NCBI GenBank assembly: GCA_017302455.1
Contig: JAFLDO010000045.1
Span: 1-36,339, forward strand
DNA from: Accumulibacter sp.
GTDB lineage: Bacteria; Pseudomonadota; Gammaproteobacteria; Burkholderiales; Rhodocyclaceae
Direction of reading: 5' to 3'
DNA length: 36,339 nucleotides
Below, in pieces: positions 1-8,270 of this stretch. Positions within the stretch are counted from its first letter, which is position 1; each line of letters starts with the position of its first letter. The translations under genes were made by a program, and so were the position numbers. The notes below the pieces were generated by a model. It worked only from the letters and a program-made list of their open reading frames with translations. It did not search any database and had not been told where the DNA came from.

Positions 1-124
1 AGCTGTCCCAGCCCTTCCTTGACCTTCCCCGTCCCACTCTCCTTCCGGCTCCGTTCCTGCTTTCTTCCTCGCCGTTAGCGGGATAGCCAACCCACTACAG
101 GCCTTTCACAGGGGCGGACGTAAC
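1..124. other. Unassigned sequence replacing the body of fliG
   Basis: From about position 124 leftward the sequence stops resembling fliG. Read on the minus strand it is purine-rich and contains a 7-bp stem (TAGTGGG pairing with CCCGCTA, one G-T wobble, 8-base loop; positions about 75-96). No protein could be recognised. It may be the 5' end of an inserted element in the same orientation as fliG (a structured intron-like element is one possibility) or a rearrangement or assembly joint. The 5' end does not match the usual group II intron start GTGYG, so no element type is assigned. Confidence 0.4.
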
Positions 125-214
125 ACCGAGATGCTTGAGCACCTCGGCAGCGTAGTCCTCGCCGAGGGCAATGAGCAGAATCGCGCTCTTTTCGATACCG
201 TCCTCAGCCGCCAT
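95..214 (-). pseudogene. fliG: fliG 5' fragment, flagellar motor switch protein, broken after about 30 codons
   Basis: The ATG at 214 overlaps the fliF stop codon by 11 bases, the normal coupled fliF-fliG arrangement. The first 30 residues (starting MAAEDGIEKSAILLIALGED and ending KHLG) are a textbook FliG N-terminus, the part that binds the FliF C-terminus. In intact FliG the sequence continues with a PKEVQKL-like segment. Here it runs into nine unrelated residues and a TAG stop at 95-97. Intact FliG is about 330 residues, so more than 90% is missing, including the charged torque helix. The gene is therefore disrupted, or continues beyond an inserted element outside the window. The FliG identity of the first 30 codons is secure; the cause of the break is not. 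Confidence 0.75.
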
Positions 215-1940
215 TGGCACCCGTCCATTCCTTGATGATGTTGGCTACCAACTGCGGATCCTGCTGAGCCAGCGCGCGCGCCGCGGCGATTCTCTTTTCC
301 AGCAGTTCGGCGGCCGTGGGCAGGTTCTCCGTGGCTTCCTCCTCACCTTCCTCTCCGGCAACCACGTCTATGCGGCCACCGACGCCGCTCTCGGTTGTCG
401 CTGGTTTCTCGAGCATGGTCTTGAGCAGCGGGCGAACGACGCCGAGCAGCAGATAGGCGATGATGGCGGCAATCACACCATACTTCACGAGGTCCTTGGT
501 CAGTGACACCGTTTCCGGGTCACGCCATGGCGGCAGGCCCTCGTCCTTGTCGATGACCGTGAACGGCGCGTTGGCGACCGAGATGGTGTCGCCGCGCTCC
601 TTGTTGAAGCCCATCGCCTCCTTGACGAGGTCGCTGATCTGTTTCACTTCGGCGTCCGGTAGCGGCTTGTTGACCGCCTTGCCGTCCTTGGCGACTTCCT
701 TGCGCTGATTGACCACGACGGCGGCAGACAGACGCTTGATCGTGCCCACTGCCTGGCGGACGTGCCGGATGGTCTTGTCGACCTCGTAGTTGACCGTCGA
801 GTTCTTGCTGGTACTGATCGGTGGGCCGACGCTCGCGACTGGCGCCTGAACCCCGGCGACGTTGATCTGGCCGGGTACGGGAGGCGTCGCCGGGGCGGCA
901 CCACCGGCACCGGGTACCGGCGGTTGCGTCAGTGGCGCGGTCGCCGGTACCGGCGGCTGATTGCTGAGGGCGCCCGGAACGCCCTGCGCCGCTGGGCTGG
1001 TGCTTGCCGTTTCGCTGCTCTGCTGGCTGCGGATACTGATCTCCGGCGGCGTCGCGTTCGGTCGATGCGTCTCGGCGGTCTGTTCGCTCTGCGAAAAGTC
1101 GATGTCGGCGGCGATCTGCACGCGCGCATTGCCGGGGCCAACGATAGGCGCCAGGATGTCTTCGACGCGCTTGATGACGCTTGCTTCGACTTCCTGGATG
1201 TACTTGACCTGCGTCGGATCGAGGCCGGCTTCCAGCAGCTTGCTCTTCATCTGCGAAAGCAGCGCGCCGCTCTGGTCGAGCAGGGTGACGCTGGTCGGCG
1301 CCAGTTGCGGGACGCTGGCGGCAACGAGATTCTGAATGCCGGCGATCTGGCGTGGCTCGAGCGAGCGTCCCGGGTAGAGGTTGAGGAGAACCGACGCCGA
1401 TGGTTTCAGCTCCTCGCGCATGAAGACGCTCGGTTTGGGAATGGCCAGATGCACGCGGGCCGCCTGAACCGCCGCGATCGACTGGATGGTTCGCGACAAC
1501 TCGCCTTCCAGACCGCGCTGATAGTTGACCTGTTCGGCAAACTGGCTGACGCCGAACTTCTGAGCTTCCATCAGTTCAAAACCGACGGCACCGCCCCTTG
1601 GCAGTCCCTGCGCGGCCAGACGCAGGCGAACATCATGGACTCTGCTGTCGTGCACGAGGATGGCGCTGCCCGACTCGCTGAACTTGTAGGGCACGTTCAT
1701 CTGTTCGAGCGCGGCGATGATGGCGCCGCCGTCCCGCTCGCCGATGTTCGAGAACAGCACTTTGAACTCGCCTTGTCTGAGCAGGGTAGCGGCGGCGATC
1801 AGCAGGGTGACGACCGCCGCGACCGAGACGATCAGCAGCACTTTCTGCCTGTTCGTCAGGCGCGCCAGTGCCTCGCGCGCGCGATCCAGCGGATTGTCCG
1901 CGCCTGCCGTCTCTGTGGTCTCGATTCCCGCTGCCGCCAT
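204..1940 (-). CDS. fliF: FliF, flagellar MS-ring protein
   Basis: FliF forms the MS ring, the inner-membrane base of the flagellum on which the C-ring (via FliG) and the export gate assemble. The 578-residue product has the family layout: TM1 at about residues 34-53, a periplasmic YscJ/FliF domain after it, a Pro/Ala-rich low-complexity linker in the middle of the periplasmic part, TM2 at about 487-507, and a cytoplasmic acidic tail ending in a Leu/Ala-rich helix that binds FliG. The ATG at 1940 was chosen over an upstream in-frame TTG at 1985 because it gives the normal short cytoplasmic N-terminus; neither has a strong ribosome site. It overlaps fliG by 11 bases and is divergent from flrB. 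In most relatives fliE lies directly upstream on the same strand; here it lies beyond flrBC on the opposite strand. Confidence 0.95.
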   Translation of the reverse strand: MAAAGIETTETAGADNPLDRAREALARLTNRQKVLLIVSVAAVVTLLIAAATLLRQGEFKVLFSNIGERDGGAIIAALEQMNVPYKFSESGSAILVHDSRVHDVRLRLAAQGLPRGGAVGFELMEAQKFGVSQFAEQVNYQRGLEGELSRTIQSIAAVQAARVHLAIPKPSVFMREELKPSASVLLNLYPGRSLEPRQIAGIQNLVAASVPQLAPTSVTLLDQSGALLSQMKSKLLEAGLDPTQVKYIQEVEASVIKRVEDILAPIVGPGNARVQIAADIDFSQSEQTAETHRPNATPPEISIRSQQSSETASTSPAAQGVPGALSNQPPVPATAPLTQPPVPGAGGAAPATPPVPGQINVAGVQAPVASVGPPISTSKNSTVNYEVDKTIRHVRQAVGTIKRLSAAVVVNQRKEVAKDGKAVNKPLPDAEVKQISDLVKEAMGFNKERGDTISVANAPFTVIDKDEGLPPWRDPETVSLTKDLVKYGVIAAIIAYLLLGVVRPLLKTMLEKPATTESGVGGRIDVVAGEEGEEEATENLPTAAELLEKRIAAARALAQQDPQLVANIIKEWTGANGG

Positions 1941-2025
1941 GCTCGTGATACGTGACAAACCTGCGATAAAGCAGGAAAAAAGCAAAAAAAGGCTGATAAT
2001 TGCTCGGCTATTGTAGCGGTTAACT

Positions 2026-2040
2026 GCAGCGGACTTTCCA
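2026..2040 (-). promoter_or_regulatory. Possible sigma-54 promoter for fliF
   Basis: On the minus strand the sequence TGGAAAGTCCGCTGC has GG and GC at the spacing of a -24/-12 promoter (consensus TGGCACG-N4-TTGC), but the CAC part and the first T of the -12 box do not match. It lies 86 bases upstream of the fliF ATG, and FlrC encoded next door is a sigma-54 activator. This is a weak candidate. Confidence 0.3.
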
Positions 2041-2044
2041 CTGG

Positions 2045-3223
2045 ATGAGCGAAGTCACACAAATACCGGGCCCCGAACGCCAGGCGCAGGAGCTTCAACG
2101 CGCTTTCGACGTTTTCAATCAGGTTTCGCTGGCCTTGACGGAGTCTTACCAGGGGTTGCAAGGCCGCGTCGAGTCATTGACCGCCGAACTGGCCGTCGCC
2201 AATGGCGAGCTGCGACGGCAATACGAGGCCAAGGAGGCGCTGTCCGAGCGTCTGTCACTGCTGCTCAACGCCCTGCCGGCCGGCGTCGTCGTGCTCGATT
2301 GCGCGGCCTGTGTCAGCGAGGCCAATCCGGCGGCGTGCCGGATGTTCGGTCGGACGATCATCGGCGAGACCTGGTTGGCGCTGGCGCAGGCGAGACTGGT
2401 GGCCACCGAGGCACCGGACGAATGGCAGCTTGATGAGCGGCGGCTGTCGATTGTCGAAAGTCCGCTCGACTCGGCCGGCGGACGCATCCTGTTGATCCAC
2501 GATGTGACGGCGGCGCACGCTCTGAAGGCCGAACTCGAACGCAATCAGCGCCTGGCGGCAATGGGCGAAATGGCGGCTTCACTGGCCCACCAGTTGCGTA
2601 CCCCGCTGGCTACCGCCTTGCTCTACAGTGCCAACCTCTGTCAGCCCGACCTCGACGACGCGGCGCGCGTCCGCTTCGCCGGCAAGACCGCCGCGCAGCT
2701 CAAGCGGCTGGAACGTCTGATACAGGAGGTGCTGCTCTTCGCTCGCGGCGAGAGCATCGGCCGCGACACGATTCCAGTCTGGCAACTGCTGGCCGACGCT
2801 GCACAGACGGTCGAGCCGCTGTTCGCCGACAGGAAAGTGGCCTTCCGGGTCAACTGCGCTGCCGACGGTGTGGTCGTCACCGGCAGTCGCAAAGCCCTGG
2901 CCGGCGCCTTGGTGAATCTGCTCGAAAACGCCTTGCAGGCCTGCACGGCGGACGGCAAGGTGACGCTTGGCGCCAGTGTCGCCGATGGAGCGTTGCTGCT
3001 CGCTGTGCGCGACAGCGGGGTCGGTATCTCTCCCGAAATCCAGGCGCGTGTTTTCGAGCCCTTCTTCACCACCCGAGGGCAGGGCACCGGCCTGGGTCTG
3101 GCGATTGCGCTCGGTGTGGCGCGTGCCCACGGGGGTACGATAAAGGTGAGTTCGCTGCCGGAAGACGGGTCCGAGTTCGTTATCATGCTGCCTGTCGACG
3201 CGGTGGCAGGCCGAGAAGGTTGA
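2045..3223 (+). CDS. flrB: FlrB/FleS-type flagellar sensor histidine kinase
   Basis: This cytosolic histidine kinase has no membrane segments. It has an N-terminal coiled-coil-like helix (about residues 10-75), a PAS-type sensor region (about 75-155), a dimerisation/phosphoacceptor helix with the H-box SLAHQLRTPL (His182), and an ATPase domain with N-box NLLENALQA (291-299), G1 box DSGVGIS and G2 box GTGLGLAI. At 392 residues it matches FlrB/FleS, which autophosphorylates and passes phosphate to FlrC/FleR to turn on mid-to-late flagellar genes. The partner regulator begins 15 bases downstream and flagellar genes flank the pair, which supports the assignment over a general NtrB-like kinase. 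The ATG at 2045 has only a weak ribosome site. Confidence 0.88.
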   Translation: MSEVTQIPGPERQAQELQRAFDVFNQVSLALTESYQGLQGRVESLTAELAVANGELRRQYEAKEALSERLSLLLNALPAGVVVLDCAACVSEANPAACRMFGRTIIGETWLALAQARLVATEAPDEWQLDERRLSIVESPLDSAGGRILLIHDVTAAHALKAELERNQRLAAMGEMAASLAHQLRTPLATALLYSANLCQPDLDDAARVRFAGKTAAQLKRLERLIQEVLLFARGESIGRDTIPVWQLLADAAQTVEPLFADRKVAFRVNCAADGVVVTGSRKALAGALVNLLENALQACTADGKVTLGASVADGALLLAVRDSGVGISPEIQARVFEPFFTTRGQGTGLGLAIALGVARAHGGTIKVSSLPEDGSEFVIMLPVDAVAGREG

Positions 3224-3238
3224 GGAAGAGTGGAGCGT

Positions 3239-4612
<1,374 letters not shown>

Positions 4613-4632
4613 TCGCGGAGTTGGTCAGAATC

Positions 4633-4648
4633 TGGCCCACTTGTTGCT
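4633..4648 (+). promoter_or_regulatory. Sigma-54 (-24/-12) promoter of fliE
   Basis: TGGCCCA-CTTG-TTGCT matches TGGCACG-N4-TTGC with GG and GC exactly 10 bases apart. It lies 32 bases upstream of the fliE ATG, just after flrC, which encodes a sigma-54 activator. Position, spacing and context agree; transcription itself was not observed. Confidence 0.75.
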
Positions 4649-4679
4649 TTGATAAGCCAGAAAGCGTTTGGAGGAACGA

Positions 4680-5003
4680 ATGGACACCAAGGGTATCGAC
4701 CAGATGTTGAGCATGTTGCGCGCGACGTCGGCAGCAACCGGCGGCCGCCTGGCCGAGGCGCCGAGCGCTCCGGCAGCCGGGACGGACTTTGCCCAGGTAC
4801 TGGAGAACTCGATTGCGCAGGTCAACCAGACACAGCAACAGGCGCAAGCGATGGCGGCAAGTTTTGCCGCCGGCAACAACACCGAGAACCTGCACGATGT
4901 GATGATCGCCCTGCAGAAAGCCAACATCTCTTTTCAGGAGATGGTCCAGGTTCGCAACAAGCTCGTTTCGGCCTATCACGACGTAATGAACATGCAGGTT
5001 TAG
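4680..5003 (+). CDS. fliE: FliE, hook-basal body complex protein
   Basis: FliE joins the MS ring to the proximal rod and is the first rod component exported. The 107-residue product has the family's features: a variable Gly/Ala-rich N-terminus, then a helical C-terminal half containing NLHDVMIALQKANISFQ and VRNKLVSAYHDVMNMQV, the conserved rod-like end. GGAGGAA at 4670-4676 sits at ideal spacing before ATG 4680; a TTG at 4668 is in frame but would overlap that ribosome site. It follows flrC after a 67-base gap holding a sigma-54 promoter and is probably transcribed alone, since the next gene is convergent. Its separation from fliF is unusual. Confidence 0.93.
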   Translation: MDTKGIDQMLSMLRATSAATGGRLAEAPSAPAAGTDFAQVLENSIAQVNQTQQQAQAMAASFAAGNNTENLHDVMIALQKANISFQEMVQVRNKLVSAYHDVMNMQV

Positions 5004-5063
5004 GGCGCCGCCCGGACGCTGGTGGCGCGGTCACGCGGGAGCCTCGCCCCGAGCACCGTGCGT

Positions 5064-5078
5064 TGCCGATCATCGGCA
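5064..5078. repeat. Perfect 7+1+7 palindrome between convergent genes
   Basis: TGCCGAT-C-ATCGGCA lies in the 112-base gap between fliE and the convergent small membrane-protein gene. There is no T-run on either side, so a classical rho-independent terminator is not supported. It could still form a 3'-end hairpin for both transcripts. Confidence 0.4.
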
Positions 5079-5115
5079 GTCCGATCCCGGCGCTGTCTGG
5101 CAGGCGAGGCGGAGC

Positions 5116-5433
5116 TCAGGCGATGCGCGCGGCGGTCCATGCCATGCCGTCGGCCATCGCCAGAATGGCGGCGATCAGCAGGGCCACGCAGAACGTGTAG
5201 TACGTCCTCGGGTTGTCGGCGCGGTCGGCGATCGCCAGGATGTGCAGGGCGCCCCAGGCGACGGCGAGGGCGGCGAACAGCGAAACGCCGAGCACCTGCA
5301 TCTCGATGCTGTTCAGCGACAGCAGGCGGCCCGCCCGCCAGGGTGCGGCGAGAAAGACGCCGAACGTCCAGAACAGCGCGAGACTGCCGGCGGCGCACAG
5401 CGCGGCGCCGCCACGGGTGATCCATTTTTCCAT
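5116..5433 (-). CDS. Small three-helix membrane protein of unknown function
   Basis: The 105-residue product is hydrophobic with three likely membrane helices (about residues 8-31, 46-69 and 80-100) and short polar loops. The ATG at 5433 is preceded by AAGGA at good spacing; the longer frame upstream overlaps the next gene and is not needed. I do not recognise a family and no catalytic motif is visible. It is convergent with fliE and reads in the same direction as the methyltransferase gene upstream, whose stop lies 61 bases before this start, so the two may share a transcript. Confidence 0.7.
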   Translation of the reverse strand: MEKWITRGGAALCAAGSLALFWTFGVFLAAPWRAGRLLSLNSIEMQVLGVSLFAALAVAWGALHILAIADRADNPRTYYTFCVALLIAAILAMADGMAWTAARIA

Positions 5434-5494
5434 TGAAGGTCCTTGTCTGGCCACGGCCGGATCAATTTGGCATGCGCCGGCACTGGCTCGGCGG

Positions 5495-6316
5495 TCAGTA
5501 GATGAAGCGATCATGCAACTCGCCCAGATTCAGCGCCAGCAGGATTTGTTCGAGGCGCGCGGCCGCGTTGCCGCGCTCTTCGCCACGCCGCCTGGCGATG
5601 ATCAACTCGTTTTTCAGCGAGTGCTCCCAGCCGACGAGTTCGGTGACCGTCAGTTGATAGCCGTGCGCCTCGAGTTGCAGGCAACGCAGGGCGTTGGTCA
5701 CCTGGCTGCCGAATTCGCGGGTGTGGAGCGGATGGCGCCAGAGTTCCGAGAGCGGCGTCGTCGCAAAGGACTCGTTCTTCTTGCGGCGCAGCAGCGCCGC
5801 GACTTCGGCTTGGCAGCAGGGGACGAGAACGATGAACTGCGCCCGCTTGTGCAGGGCAAAGCGGATGGCGTCGTCAGTTGCGGTATCGCAGGCGTGCAGG
5901 GCGGTGACGATGTCTACGCGCGCGGGCAGGGCCGGCGAATCGATCGCGTTCGCGACGCGCAGATCGTGAAAGCTCATGCGTGCGAAACCGAGGCGGGCGG
6001 CAAGCTCGCGCGAGCGCTCGACGAGTTCGGCGCGTGCCTCGACGCCGTAGATGTGCCCGGTGTCCCTGGTCCTGAAGAACAGGTCGTAGAGGATGAACCC
6101 CAGGTAGGATTTGCCCGCGCCATGATCGGCCAAGGTCAGGTGGCGGTCCTTGGCGAGGACTTCCTCGAGCAGCGGCGCAATGAAGTGGAACAGGTGATAC
6201 ACCTGCTTCAGCTTGCGCCGGCTGTCCTGGTTGAGTTTGCCGTCGCGCGTCAGGATGTGCAGTTCCTTGAGCAGTTCGATCGACTGTCCGGGCCGGATTT
6301 CGGGGATCGCCGACAA
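5495..6316 (-). CDS. Class I SAM-dependent methyltransferase (Methyltransf_32/METTL25-like)
   Basis: The 273-residue protein has a Rossmann-type motif I with LADHGAGKSYLGF (residues 62-74) and an acidic residue at the end of beta-2 (Glu93). The segment ALHACDTATDDA (139-150) and a PCC motif (166-168) are typical of the Methyltransf_32 group, which also contains the eukaryotic METTL25 proteins. The methyl acceptor is unknown; RNA or protein are both possible. The start is TTG at 6316, with AGGA five bases before it; an in-frame TAG closes the frame 36-38 bases upstream and no ATG or GTG lies between. It is divergent from ylqF across 130 bases. Confidence 0.8.
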   Translation of the reverse strand: MSAIPEIRPGQSIELLKELHILTRDGKLNQDSRRKLKQVYHLFHFIAPLLEEVLAKDRHLTLADHGAGKSYLGFILYDLFFRTRDTGHIYGVEARAELVERSRELAARLGFARMSFHDLRVANAIDSPALPARVDIVTALHACDTATDDAIRFALHKRAQFIVLVPCCQAEVAALLRRKKNESFATTPLSELWRHPLHTREFGSQVTNALRCLQLEAHGYQLTVTELVGWEHSLKNELIIARRRGEERGNAAARLEQILLALNLGELHDRFIY

Positions 6317-6410
6317 GCGTGTCCTGGGTTTGCTGGGGGAGAGGACGACATTCTAGCGCTTTGTCGGCTGTCGGCGCTTCGGCAAGGGTCGCAGGGGGCC
6401 GCGCAGGTGG

Positions 6411-6416
6411 GATAAT
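6411..6416 (+). promoter_or_regulatory. Possible -10 element for ylqF
   Basis: GATAAT preceded by TGG sits 30 bases upstream of the ylqF ATG in the 130-base divergent gap. No convincing -35 hexamer lies 16-18 bases upstream, so this is a weak call. Confidence 0.3.
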
Positions 6417-6446
6417 GTCAATATCTTCCAGGAAGTCGGAGAAAGC

Positions 6447-7331
6447 ATGGCCATCCAGTGGTATCCCGGTCACATGACCTCGGCGCGCAAGAAAGCGGCC
6501 GAGACCATGGCGTCGATCGACGTGGTGATCGAGGTGGTCGATGCGCGCCTGCCCGAGGCGAGCACCAATCCGATGGTGCGCGAACTCCGCCTGTACCGGC
6601 AACGTCCCTGCCTGAAGGTGCTCAACAAGGCCGATCTCGCCGATCCGCTGACCACGCGCGCGTGGATCGAGTATTACGGCCGCCAGGACGGCGTGCATGC
6701 CGTCGCGCTGTCGTGCAAGAAGCCTGGCGACGTGGCGCGGCTGCCCAGTCTCTGCCAGCCCTTGGCGCCCCACCGCAAGGACAACGGCAAGCCCTTGCGG
6801 ATGCTGATCATGGGCATTCCGAACGTCGGCAAGTCGACGCTGATGAATGCTCTGCTCAAGCGCCGGATTGCCAAGGTCGGCGACGAGCCGGCAGTGACCA
6901 AATCGCAGCAGACCTCGCAGCTCGACGTTCGCCACTGGTTGACCGATACGCCCGGGCTGCTCTGGCCGAAGATCGAGTACCCCAGCGATGGCCTGATGCT
7001 GGCCGCCAGCAATGCCGTCGGCCGCAATGCGATCATCGACCAGGAAGTGGCGATCTTTCTCGCCGATCTGCTGCTCGCCCGCTACCCGGCAGTCCTGGCC
7101 GCTCGCTACGGTCTGTCGGTCGAGGCGGCTGACGATGTCGATGCGGTACATGTCATCGAAGCCATCGCCAGGCGCCGCGGCCTGCGCATGCGGGGCGGCG
7201 AAGTCGACCTCGAGAAAGCCGCGAAGGCCCTGCTGCAGGACTATCGTAACGGCGTTCTCGGTCGCATCAGCCTCGAGACGCCGGTCACGCGCAGCGTCAT
7301 GCTGGCCGGCGCGCCGGCGACGGCCGGTTGA
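6447..7331 (+). CDS. ylqF: YlqF/RbgA-type ribosome biogenesis GTPase
   Basis: This is a circularly permuted GTPase with its G motifs in the order G4-G1-G2-G3: NKAD at 60-63, P-loop GIPNVGKST at 123-131, the switch-I Thr at about 151 and DTPG at 167-170. The N-terminal IQWYPGHMTSARK segment is diagnostic for the YlqF/RbgA family, which acts late in assembly of the 50S ribosomal subunit. The length of 294 residues is normal. ATG 6447 has GGAG at suitable distance. It heads a run of same-strand genes (acyltransferase, then a LuxR-type regulator) with small gaps. Confidence 0.93.
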   Translation: MAIQWYPGHMTSARKKAAETMASIDVVIEVVDARLPEASTNPMVRELRLYRQRPCLKVLNKADLADPLTTRAWIEYYGRQDGVHAVALSCKKPGDVARLPSLCQPLAPHRKDNGKPLRMLIMGIPNVGKSTLMNALLKRRIAKVGDEPAVTKSQQTSQLDVRHWLTDTPGLLWPKIEYPSDGLMLAASNAVGRNAIIDQEVAIFLADLLLARYPAVLAARYGLSVEAADDVDAVHVIEAIARRRGLRMRGGEVDLEKAAKALLQDYRNGVLGRISLETPVTRSVMLAGAPATAG

Positions 7332-7371
7332 CCGAAGCAAGATCGCCACCTCTCCGGCAGCCGCCTCGCTC

Positions 7372-8268
7372 ATGCTCAGTTTCCTGCCTGCCCCGCTGAT
7401 CGGCCTGATCGCCGCACTTCTGCTCGGGCTCAACTCCCTGTTCTGGGTACCCATCCTGCTGCTCGTGGCGCTGCTCAAGCTGATCCTGCCGTTCCAGGCC
7501 GTTCGTCGGCGCCTCGATCCGATTCTCGTCCGGATTGCCGAAGCCTGGATCGTCTGCAACAGTGGCTGGATGGCCCTGACCCAGAACGCCACCTGGGACG
7601 TCCAGGGTATCGCCGGGCTCGATGCGGGCGGCTGGTATCTGGTCAACTGCAATCACCAGACCTGGGCCGACATCCTGGTACTCCAGCACCTGCTGACGCG
7701 CCGCATTCCGCTGCTCAAGTTCTTCCTCAAGCGGCAACTGCTCTGGGTGCCGGTGATGGGACTCGCCTGGTGGGCGCTCGATTTCCCGTTCATGCGCCGG
7801 CACAGCGAAGACGTGCTCAGCAGGCACCCGGAACTGCGCGCCAAGGACCAGGCCGCGACCCGCCTGGCGTGTGAGAAGTTTGCGCTGATCCCGACCAGCG
7901 TCATGAACTTCTGCGAGGGAACTCGCTTCACGGCGCTCAAGCACCAGCGGCAGCAGTCGCCCTATCGCCATCTCCTGAAGCCGAAGGCGGGCGGCATTGC
8001 CCTGGCCATGAACGTGATGGCGGACAAGTTCCAGGCGATTCTCGATGTCACCATCGTCTATCCCGACGGGGCACCCAATTTCTGGCAGTTTCTCTGCGGC
8101 AGGATGAAGCGTGTGCGGGTGCGGGTGCAGACCTTGCCGGTGCCGACGGAACTGGCGAGAGCCGATTACGCGCGCGACCCGGCGGTTCGCGAGGCCTTCC
8201 AGCAGTGGTTGCAGCGGCTCTGGCAAGACAAGGATCGGCAGATCACGGACCTGCTCGAGGCGCGCTGA
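7372..8268 (+). CDS. PlsC-like acyltransferase (YihG-type LPLAT family)
   Basis: The 298-residue membrane-associated acyltransferase has one or two N-terminal hydrophobic helices (about residues 5-40). The catalytic HX4D motif is NHQTWAD (His95, Asp100), and the glycerol-phosphate-binding block is FCEGTR (180-185). Proteins of this subgroup, such as E. coli YihG, transfer acyl chains to lysophospholipids or related lipids at the inner membrane. ATG 7372 was chosen because the protein then starts at the membrane helix; the longer open frame upstream overlaps ylqF. No strong ribosome site is visible. The gap to the next gene is two bases, so the regulator downstream is probably co-transcribed. 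Confidence 0.88.
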   Translation: MLSFLPAPLIGLIAALLLGLNSLFWVPILLLVALLKLILPFQAVRRRLDPILVRIAEAWIVCNSGWMALTQNATWDVQGIAGLDAGGWYLVNCNHQTWADILVLQHLLTRRIPLLKFFLKRQLLWVPVMGLAWWALDFPFMRRHSEDVLSRHPELRAKDQAATRLACEKFALIPTSVMNFCEGTRFTALKHQRQQSPYRHLLKPKAGGIALAMNVMADKFQAILDVTIVYPDGAPNFWQFLCGRMKRVRVRVQTLPVPTELARADYARDPAVREAFQQWLQRLWQDKDRQITDLLEAR

Positions 8269-8270
8269 CG

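Noticed and set aside
762-1955. 397-codon plus-strand open frame opposite fliF
   Set aside because: Arg/Asp-rich product with no domain, antisense to fliF.
1960-1975. Hairpin CCTGC-N6-GCAGG in the fliF leader as a terminator
   Set aside because: On the fliF strand the T-run comes before rather than after the stem, and on the other strand it is followed by A-rich sequence.
5874-7652. 592-codon minus-strand open frame across ylqF
   Set aside because: It covers ylqF and parts of both neighbouring genes antisense or out of frame, and has no ribosome site or motif.
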